Shown here in pieces: positions 56,744 through 64,000 of a DNA stretch of 64,000 bases; within the stretch, counting starts at the first letter, position 1; each line of letters opens with the position of its first letter. The stretch spans positions 209,669 to 273,668 of the forward strand of contig DF237002.1 in NCBI GenBank assembly GCA_000708835.1, written 5' to 3'. The DNA comes from Klebsormidium nitens. Lineage: Eukaryota > Streptophyta > Klebsormidiophyceae > Klebsormidiales > Klebsormidiaceae. Below the pieces are notes generated by a model. The model had not been told where the DNA came from, did no database searches, and saw only the letters and a program-made list of their open reading frames with translations. The position numbers were made by a program, and so were the translations under genes.

Positions 56744-58522
56744 TTATCCAGATTGGGGTGCCGGATCAGACGTCTTGACCTTGCACTGCTTCTTGTGGAC
56801 ACTCCAGTGAAGTTTCTGGTGTTCCTTGCTGGAATTAGAGGAGAAAGCAAAACAGCTCAGCTTGTTAAAGGTTGGTATGCCCTTGAAGAAGTTTTTGAAG
56901 GAACCTTCCAAGGTCGAAAACAAAACCCTTGTAGGCATCTGATAGTGCTCAAGACCAAGAGGCTGCATTGCATATGCCGAGGCGAACGCGCTTCTGACCT
57001 GTCCAAGTCGGCGGACTCTCTTATCGACAAAGGTGAGGCAGTAAAATAAACCAGATTGAAGGTGAAGTATCCTGGTAAGCTAGCTCAACGTGACACGCAT
57101 AGTACTTTATGTCACGACTGCGGCAAAAGTATCCGCGAGAATGTGATAAACGAGAAGATTACAAGCGACTGCCGAGGCGAACGAGATGATCCAAAAGATT
57201 CAATCGAAATAAAAACTACAACTGATGTAAATCGGTTGGAACGGCTGCGCGAAGTTCTCGAAGAAATCATCCTTCACGTGTTTCTACCCCAAATCTTTAC
57301 ACATTGAGGCAGTCTCGAGCAGAAGAATTTTCTCACCTGCAATAGTATGCGAGCGAGCAGTTGGCGCACTTGCTGAACTGTCTGCCTGCGTCCAGCTCCG
57401 AACCCTCATCGCACTTCTCCCAGGAGCACACGATCGGCGCCTCGCTCACTTTAGTTCCTACGAGGCCATTCGCGAAGCGGAGAGCGCCTTGATTCCAAGC
57501 TTGACTGGCGGGCGGCAAGCCACCAGGTTCTCCAACTAGAGCTGGATCTATCGGGGCAGCTATGTTTGCCCCGCCCATCTCCAGCCAAATCTGACGCAAC
57601 TCATTCGCGACTCGCGGATCCGAGTCGCGTCTCGTATGCGCCTGTCGAGATCCAAGAGGGTCTTTTCGGTCGACTCGAGAAGCTTGCGCATCTGCCTGCT
57701 GGTGGGAACGGGGTCGGCGCTGGCAGGTAAGCCTACGTCCTTCCAGATCTGAAGGTAAGCTTCCGAGGTCACACCGTCTAGCGCCATCAACCTAGTTACT
57801 GCTGCGTGGATTCGCACCAGACCGCTGTTGATGGCCCAGTCCTTGGTATCCCCAAAGCGGCACAGACTGTGCAGCAGCCGACAGAGGTTCTTCACTGCCT
57901 TCTGCTGGAGCTGCGCGCTCGCGCGCTTTGTGATGTTGCGAGCGACGAGGCTCTCGAGGTCCCGGAAGAAGCAGTCCGACTGCTGCAGCGCTAGGCGGAA
58001 ATGCTTTGAAGCGCTGATAAAGCTTGCGAAGGCTTTGATGTTTTCCAGCGCTAATTCCAAAAACTCATGCCTCCCCTTGCCTTTGTCCCTTTTCACCATC
58101 TCCTCAAATTCTTGGTTAGGCTTCCCTTCCCGCAACTGCCCTCGGATGATGTGCAGGAGGTAGGCTTGCGCTTCCAACAGCGCCTTCAAAAGAGATCGGG
58201 CTCTTTGCTTGTCTTTTGCGCAGTACTTTGCGACCGCCTCGCTCTCACTGAAGGTTGCAAGAATCTTACATGAGTAGAGCTTCTGAATTCTCATCTCACC
58301 ACAATTTCCGGGATCTGCGAGCATTTGCCTCAGAAGGTGGTCAAAGATCGCGCCACGCTCGTAGGCCAAAAGCTCCTGAAGAACACTGGAGAAGCAGAGT
58401 CCTTCGGAACACCTTCCACTGGGATCCCCGGACAGGCCTTTAAAAAAGTCTGCAGAGGCAGTCATCGCCTCAGGGCTGCTCGAGAGGAGCATAGAAGCGC
58501 ACTTGTCAACAACTTCCTCCAT
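56744..58522 (-). CDS. MYND-type zinc-finger protein with helical repeat N-terminus; reading-frame break
   Basis: On the minus strand the ATG at 58522 (MEEVVDKCASMLLSSSPEAM) opens ~300 codons of helical, Leu/Ala-rich sequence. A second frame to 57337 gives NELRQIWLEMGGANIAAPID, then the first half of a MYND finger, CSWEKCDEGSELDAGRQFSK with CANCSLAYYC. The last exon, 56828-56744 (phase 2), gives SKEHQKLHWSVHKKQC and TAA. MYND fingers bind Pro-rich partners, and the N-terminus looks like armadillo-type repeats; the exact role is unknown. The two long frames are not joined cleanly: ATRIRESR in frame 1 meets VANELRQIW in frame 2 near 57600-57615, around a repeated GTCGCGA-like string. A small deletion there (pseudogene or assembly error) is the simplest reading; an intron ending GTCAG at about 57592 is the alternative. 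Confidence 0.72.
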
Positions 58523-58621
58523 CCTTGAGACCAATGACTTCGCTGCTACAGCTTGTTCACAGCTCCACAAGCGCACTCCGTTTCCGCATGAGCGGCTGGC
58601 AAACCTCGACCCTACGAACTC

Positions 58622-60480
58622 TGCCACTTAGCAAACCGCTCACTTATCCTTCGAATTCTTGACGAGATTGCTCTCCGTTCCGGCACCACCGAGATTGTGC
58701 ATGTGAAAGCACACCAGCGAGACAGCCCTCAGCACCTCACAACAGGCTGAGGTGCACGCCAGATTCTCTCCGCCAATGAACAGGCCCAAGAACACAACGA
58801 GGTTGCTGACCGACTCGCAAAAGGGAGTCTGCTCCTCACCAGCTTCGAAATTCCTGATGAACGACGTCACTTGCCCCATGTAACCATCCTGCAAGCCCCT
58901 TTGCAAACCCAACCTCGCATCTTTGAAATAATCCGGCAAAATTGTTCACGCGGCTATGTGCTGCCAAGGATCTCCAGTATCACCGTCGTGGACAATGGCA
59001 CACTCACCTTTTCTCACCAGGCATCTGGCGTGAAGTTTCTGTCCACACCCTGCTTTCTAAGACTTCATCTGCACCACACAAAAAGTTTCTGATTCAAATC
59101 TTAGGTCGCACGCTTCCTACCTTCCACCGCCTACACAAGACTCGCAAGTCGCTCTATCCTGAATCCACTTGCGGACTTTGCCCAGCTGCTGACGAGAGTA
59201 TCGAACATCTTTTCTTCGATTGCCCTCACTTCACCTTTACCAGACAGGCCCTCGTGTCCAAGCTTCTCGATGCTTGCATCCACAACAGCGTGCAGGCCAG
59301 CCGTACCGAAATTCGAGCAATGCTTCGTGCTGAGATGCTGCCTCAGCAATGGAACTCCTTGGATCAGCGGCACTTCTCTGCTGGTCAAATCTCCTCCAAC
59401 GTTTACGGCTGGCTTAGCAGCAGATGTCCAACAGCTGCTCGCACTGTCAAAGTTGGAAAACTTTTGCACAAAATCCTTGTCGAAACGTTCCACCTCTTCT
59501 GGAAAGAACGGTGCGACGCAATCAAAGCCAACTTGGGTTTACTCTTCAAAGACCGGCTTAATCTACTTCCTAATCTCGTTCCTCTTCACGAAGCAACCGA
59601 GGACGACTTTGCTGCTTTCGCAGTTATCTGGCTCACCGTCGTCATCCTCTTCCAACTTGGCAGGCCCGTCGCAAACGGACGATGCCTGCTCGACCACAGC
59701 CAAGTGCACCTCTGCTCACCACCACCTTCCTGCACGGCCAGCGCGATGCCCCCACAGGGCAATCCGGTCCGTTCCACAATCTTGTCATTCCAACTAGAAA
59801 ACGGACAAGCTGGCCGCTGCACCATCGCCTGGCACCGTCTAACGGACAGCAAGCCCTTCGTGTAGAAAAACGGCCCTTTCCATCAACGCCCCACTCACAC
59901 GAGCGGGAAATGACTTGTCCGCCTGCCAAACGCCCTCGCACTCGCTCCCAAACAGCCATGCCAAATTATAGCAACCCTTCTCTGCTTTCCAGTCTTTCCA
60001 GCACCACTGTTCCCCAGGGCCCTGAAAGTCTTAACGTTGTCCAGACAACTGTGCCACTCCCTCCCGCTCAGGCTACGCTAGTTTCTGATCCACCATATGC
60101 CCTTAGCCCCTCTTTTCAGAAGTTCGATGGTGTCCATGCCACACAAACTAAACGGCGGCGCCAGCCAGATGATGCTGCTGGCCCAGCAGAGTCATCTGAT
60201 GCAGGCTCTCCAGGGGCCGCTGCAAACAGTTCGGATGTTCATGGGATCCCCCAAGCAAAACGCCCGAGACAGTAACCGGGGCCCCGAAAGGGGGTTTTTC
60301 GCCGGCAACTTGTACCCGGGAGTTCACGCTTCACCCTCGGGTGTCTGCGAGTCTGCAATTTCCAGCTGATGAATTGCATTTTTTTCACATTTGATCTCTA
60401 CTCACTACCCTTTAGACTGTTCTTAACAAATAACAAAAAAACCGAGCTAGAATAAATAAATAAATGCTAAACCGCGGTGC
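58622..60480 (+). mobile_element. Decayed 3' fragment of a LINE-type retrotransposon
   Basis: From 58622 the frame reads like the end of a retrotransposon RNase H domain: IVHVKAHQRDSPQHL, then after one TGA ILSANEQAQEHNEVADRLAK. After a frame change around 58940-59050 it continues with a zf-RVT-type Cys/His block, ILGRTLPTFHRLHKTRKSLY, then CGLCPAADESIEHLFFDCPH. The frame stays open to 59865. An overlapping frame, 59682-60275, ends in a basic PQAKRPRQ stretch. The 3' part carries a GGGGCCCCGAAAGGGGGTTT hairpin and an (AATA)n-like tail near 60450-60465. The reverse-transcriptase core and any 5' part are absent, so this is a truncated, dead copy. It begins ~100 bp from the start codon of the MYND gene. 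Confidence 0.75.
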
Positions 60481-60499
60481 GGTGTGAATGCTCGGTTTT
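60438..60499. repeat. Nested inverted repeats
   Basis: AAAACCGAGC (60438-60447) is the exact inverse of GCTCGGTTTT (60490-60499). Between them ACCGC (60471-60475) pairs with GCGGT (60479-60483). The pair would fold into an outer 10-bp stem with an inner 5-bp hairpin. It sits at the presumed 3' end of the LINE fragment. Confidence 0.7.
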
Positions 60500-61251
60500 G
60501 CTTGCTGATGATCTTTCGTTTTGGGGAGGATACATCTGTAGAGCGTATTTACGCAAAGATATTCGAATAATCTATGAACGCGGAGTAATTTTTTGACACG
60601 CAATCGAAGAGTCCCAAATGTGCGCTAAAGTTCAATCGGACGGCTCTTATATGGCTATTTCAACACGTGGAGCCTGCGAGCGGGTTAGCAGCGTATCATT
60701 ACTACCGGGCACTTCGTTCACGCGGAATGGCTAAGAAAATCTAACCGGTGATTGAGACATAGCGAGTCGGCCAGTATAGCTTACGGAATCGGTTATTGCA
60801 GGTCCTATAAATTCTGCTACCGGCTGTGACTTATGGGGTGCTCAAGTCGACAGGAATGTGCCCGGTACAAACATAAGCAGGCAGCCACAGCCCCATTCCC
60901 CGCGTGCAAAGACATAATCCTACCGGTTGACAACATACCATCGGACGGTTGCATTTCTATGCCCAAGGTTACATACGCGGCCGGGTGCCCGGTCCCTGTG
61001 GCCGCAAGCGAGCCCGCAGGCATGATCGCAGGGTTTTGCCGCACGTATAAGGGGTCACGTGCGGAGATTTGGCGGACAAAAAAACCAGTTCCAAGCCATC
61101 GAACGTCGAAGAATGGAGTCGAGCAGTTTCAGTCCTCGAATGACTCGAAAACTGCGTTCGATGGATAAAATCTGCTTAACTGAGTGCTCACTGAGTGATT
61201 TGCACTTGAGGCCCAGCTATCGCTAATCCAAACTTCAGGGGGAAACATGAG

Positions 61252-61286
61252 AGCTCGTTTTTTACCGTAAATAAAAAAACCGAGCT
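61252..61286. repeat. Inverted repeat related to the 60438 element
   Basis: AGCTCGTTTTTT (61252-61263) faces AAAAAAACCGAGCT (61273-61286), forming a stem broken by one extra C. The right arm AAAAAAACCGAGCTA is the same 15-mer found at 60434-60448. The two loci are therefore probably copies of one short element. Confidence 0.7.
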
Positions 61287-61510
61287 AAAAGAAAAAGCTT
61301 AGTGTAAAAGCACCAATTCTCGGACACCTATTTAAAGCGCGGTCAGGGAAAACATGGGTCAAAATCCAACCACTTTTTGTGCAAGTAACATTGCCGGAAT
61401 CTGCATGCTTGGGGCTGCCTGCCAGTCCGAAAATCTGGTTACAATTGACCAAGTTTTGACCCTGTTATTGACCCGCAAACTGGCGGCCAAAACTGCACGA
61501 AAACGGCCGA

Positions 61511-61593
61511 ATTTCCGAATCTCGGACACCCGTTTTCGATCTCGGACACTGGATTCCGAACTCGGACAGGCCCGTTTCCGAAGTCGGACACGG
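61511..61593. repeat. Degenerate ~20-bp tandem repeat (x4)
   Basis: Four consecutive units share the core TTCCGAANTCGGACA: ATTTCCGAATCTCGGACACC, TTTTCGATCTCGGACACTGG, ATTCCGAACTCGGACAGGCC and GTTTCCGAAGTCGGACACGG. Period is about 20-21 bp. No gene overlaps. Confidence 0.85.
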
Positions 61594-62162
61594 TAGTACT
61601 AAACTGTTGCCAGCTGTGCTTGGCAATTGCACGCGAGCAGCTGTGCAAAGTCAGAAGGCTTCAAAGCAGCTGCATTCAGGGTTACGGGACGATGTGCAAG
61701 CTTGTGGTATAGCCTGAATTGTTGAGATAAGCCTGCCAGTGCTTTGCAGCCTTAAAGTTCCTCTGACGATAATCCAGCCTCCACTGTCTGCATTTGATCA
61801 TATCTGATAAAGCATCTGCATTGAACGGGCATTGAACACAGTTCCCCGGCCTGGCAGCAGAGCACAATCATCCCAGAATCATACCCATGGGCCATGGTGC
61901 AATGAAACATTCACAAGTGCAGACTCATCTGCTTATCCAAAGAGCAACAGATCAAGGCATATTGCCATGAGATCGCGATGCATAAAGGGGCCATGCCAAA
62001 GACTGGCTGCACTTGTGGAAAGTATCAAACCTCAAGCGCCCAATACTTAAATGTTTATGACAACTCAAGAGCTAATTCTGAGCCAACTCCAGAGGTCACA
62101 ACTCTATGACCTATTGTGAGACACTAAGGAGTTCAAGCTGCTGATGTTCAATTGTGCTGATG

Positions 62163-63389
62163 TCAACACTCCTTCCCACTTTGCAACAGAGCAACAGAGC
62201 AACAACTAGTAGCCATGGTGCAGGTCTTCTCTTGGCCTCTGCCAGGGCCAGCACGTGCTCTGCTCTGCGGTCGCATATTCTGAGTTGGACGCTTCACATC
62301 CTCGCTGCGCTTGAGCAGCTGCAAAGAAGCTCTGCACCGAAGGCAGCCCAAAAGGAGCAGCTGCTTGGGCCCATTGAGTCCGTAGTACCATTGAGTCCGT
62401 AGTACCATTGAGTCCGTAGTACCATTGAGTCCGTAGTACTGGCCTGGGGCCAGAAATGGCTGCGTCTGCCATGCAAGAGCGTGCCCGCCTGGACCAAAAG
62501 CTGCATTATCTCCGTCCGGGTCACACGCTGGAGGCTCTGGCAAACCACCACCGCTCAGCTGGTAAGGGGCAGCAATCGTTTCACTTGGAGGATCCTTCCG
62601 CTTCTTTCTTGGTCCCCGTCCCGACTGCCCAGCTTTGTTACTCTCTCCTTCAATCTCGCGCGCTCTTTTGGCAGCTCTACGCTTCTCTTCCTCTTTCTTC
62701 TTTGCCTCCCGTTGTGCCTCTCTTGCCAAGCGCCTCTCTTCTTTTTCTGCTTCTTCCTTTAGCCGCCTCTCCGCTCTCTCTTCCATTTCCCGCTTCTTCC
62801 GCTCTTCTTTCTCCTTTTTCTCCTAAGTCTCCCTCCGTCTTTTTCCCTCCCGCTCAGCCTCCTTCCTCTTCCTCTCCTCTGCTTTTCTTTTCTCTGTCTC
62901 CTTCTTTTCCTCTGCTTTTCTCTCCCGCTCTAGAGCCCTTTCTTGTCTTTCCCTCTCTTTTCTTTGCTTCTCTTCCTCGAGTTCCCGCATCTCCGCAAGC
63001 ATCTCCGCGCTTGTTAGAAGCCGCTCGTCTGCCGCCAGCATCGAAACTGTCTTCCCCTTCTTCTTCCCCTTCTTGTGGACCCGTTTTCTGCTCTTCGACG
63101 AGGGACCAGGAAACCGCAGGATGTCCCGAACCTGCTCATCCCCCATCGCAAGCGCTCCGTCACCTTCAGCTTCCTGCCCGAGGGCTTGTCCAGGTTCTTG
63201 CATACCGATTCTTGGCAGCGCAGATCGCACCGCACGCTCGGCTGTACCTCCAGGCAGGGAAGCGCTCAGATAAGGATCTTGATTCTGGATGCACTGCGGC
63301 AGCGATGCGCCATTCGAACCGCCCCCTAGCGCTGCTAACTGCCGTGCGCTATGAGGTCGCTGCCGTAACCTCTCGAGCGCTACACACAC
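62163..63389 (-). pseudogene. Charged coiled-coil tail resembling a Tigger/pogo (DDE_1) transposase C-terminus, interrupted by a stop
   Basis: The minus strand is open from 63389 to a TAG at 62823-62825 and continues in the same frame to 62163. Before the stop it reads ILRFPGPSSKSRKRVHKKGK and RLLTSAEMLAEMRELEEEKQ, then a Glu/Lys/Arg-rich helix. After the stop the same helix resumes (EKKEKEERKKREMEERAERR) and ends in a basic GRGPRKKRKDPPSE stretch. A LTSAE-like block followed by a KER-rich tail is what one sees at the C-end of many Tigger/pogo-type transposases (family knowledge; moderate match). No catalytic DDE domain is present. The frame then runs into a 17-bp tandem repeat. An unrelated Lys/Glu-rich nuclear protein is the alternative. 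Confidence 0.4.
62372..62439. repeat. 17-bp tandem repeat (x4, perfect)
   Basis: CATTGAGTCCGTAGTAC occurs four times head to tail without a mismatch. On the minus strand it is translated as a YYGLNGTTDSMVLRTQW-type repeat inside the open frame of the charged-tail pseudogene. The perfect copies suggest recent expansion. Confidence 0.95.
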
Positions 63390-64000
63390 AAATACAACCT
63401 TCTTCTACAATGCTATGATGACAATACGCAGCAATTCAGGAAGTGCACAATTGGGGGATACACTTCCCGGTAATGCCTTATGAAAGCACAGAGCCCAATA
63501 CGGCTGATCAATACAATTATGGCCGGCACGCTATTGTCATTATACAGTCATTTATACAATCTGAGCACCTCAGTGTGACCAGTGTCAATGTATCGACGGA
63601 CATAACCAGCTTTCCACGCATGAGTACCTGACAAATCTCAGGACAAACTCCCTTGACCACCATACTTTGCATCTTTAATCTCTTAATCACACGTTCACTA
63701 GCTCGATAGGCATTCTCATATATGTAAAACATATGCACATACTCCATGGATCCATACGTTGCCGTGAGTCGCTTGCTTGCCGTATGGTTTTTGAAAAGTT
63801 GGACAAGGTTGTCCGTACTTGCAAAAGTAGCAAGCTAATGCAGAATTAACGTCACCTTATTGTACGTGCCTGTCCATGTCTCACTAGAGCTTTGCTACAT
63901 GCTGCGATCAATTGCTCAGTGCGCACGTCGGTAAACGCGAAGTGACCAGGCACGCTGCAGGTTGACATCTCGATCACACGAAGCTTTGACAAGACATCCT
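63390..64000. other. Window end, no gene seen
   Basis: AT-richer sequence with only short frames (62 and 76 codons), without splice or family support. Confidence 0.5.

Larger units (their letters stand above)
60500..62162. other. Repeat-rich intergenic region without a supported gene
   Basis: No frame here has splice or family support; the longest, ending at 61168 (+), is 111 codons without a family match. The region holds the inverted repeat at 61252-61286 and the degenerate tandem repeat at 61511-61593, listed separately. Confidence 0.5.

Noticed and set aside
59682-60275. Separate gene from the Pro/Arg-rich frame after the LINE zinc-finger region
   Set aside because: It overlaps the LINE frame, lacks its own promoter space and most likely belongs to the decayed element.
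62456-63418. Plus-strand 320-codon Ser/Leu/Pro-rich frame
   Set aside because: It is the mirror of the Glu/Lys/Arg-rich minus-strand coiled coil; its composition is fully explained by that.
1-64000. CRISPR array, prokaryotic operon, phage or viral cassette
   Set aside because: All coding sequence is intron-split and nuclear in character; no array of spaced repeats or viral gene set is present.

Overview
The window is nuclear DNA of a photosynthetic, flagellate eukaryote, most probably a streptophyte green alga of the Klebsormidium type (inference). Four things point there: a nuclear gene for a chloroplast ATP synthase subunit with a two-part targeting peptide; a nuclear gene for the chloroplast NDH subunit NdhM, since the NDH complex is kept in streptophytes and lost in most chlorophytes; a RIB43A axonemal protein, which needs flagellated cells; and GC-rich coding exons split by many phase-preserving GT-AG introns of about 0.1-1.3 kb. 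No tRNA, rRNA, CRISPR or prokaryotic operon is seen.

Layout. 345-2292 (+): RMT2-type arginine methyltransferase, 5' part outside the window. 3245-9728 (-): Golgi-type GlcNAc-transferase-like membrane glycosyltransferase. 10332-21074 (+): cation-chloride cotransporter with a 20-N assembly gap. 22176-24144 (-): chloroplast ATP synthase subunit b'. 24911-27860 (+): unrecognised multi-exon gene. 29685-33306 (+): SECIS-binding-protein-2-like protein with an added C2H2 finger. 33628-34416 (+): unrecognised ORF. 35167-41357 (-): RIB43A. 42229-43373 (+): NdhM. 44722-47891 (-): ribosomal protein eS6. 49510-55782 (+): plastidic glucose transporter-like MFS protein. 56744-58522 (-): MYND-finger protein with a reading-frame break. 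58622-60480: 3' fragment of a LINE retrotransposon. 62163-63389 (-): charged tail resembling the C-terminus of Tigger/pogo transposases. Genes were rebuilt exon by exon; almost all splice phases agree, and most products match their families end to end.

The genes do not form one pathway. Chloroplast functions (AtpG, NdhM, glucose transporter) alternate with cytosolic and secretory housekeeping genes. Four pairs are divergent and share short promoter regions of about 0.6-1.6 kb. The right-hand 6 kb is repeat-rich and mobile-element-derived.

The most striking signal is not a gene. In at least six of these unrelated genes the intron just upstream of an exon carries one to three decayed, tandemly spaced copies of that exon's own 3' splice site plus its first 15-60 bases, and twice the intron downstream carries a copy of the exon's end. 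Unit spacing is commonly about 95-180 bp. This looks like a general mode of intron growth, or of making decoy splice sites, in this genome.
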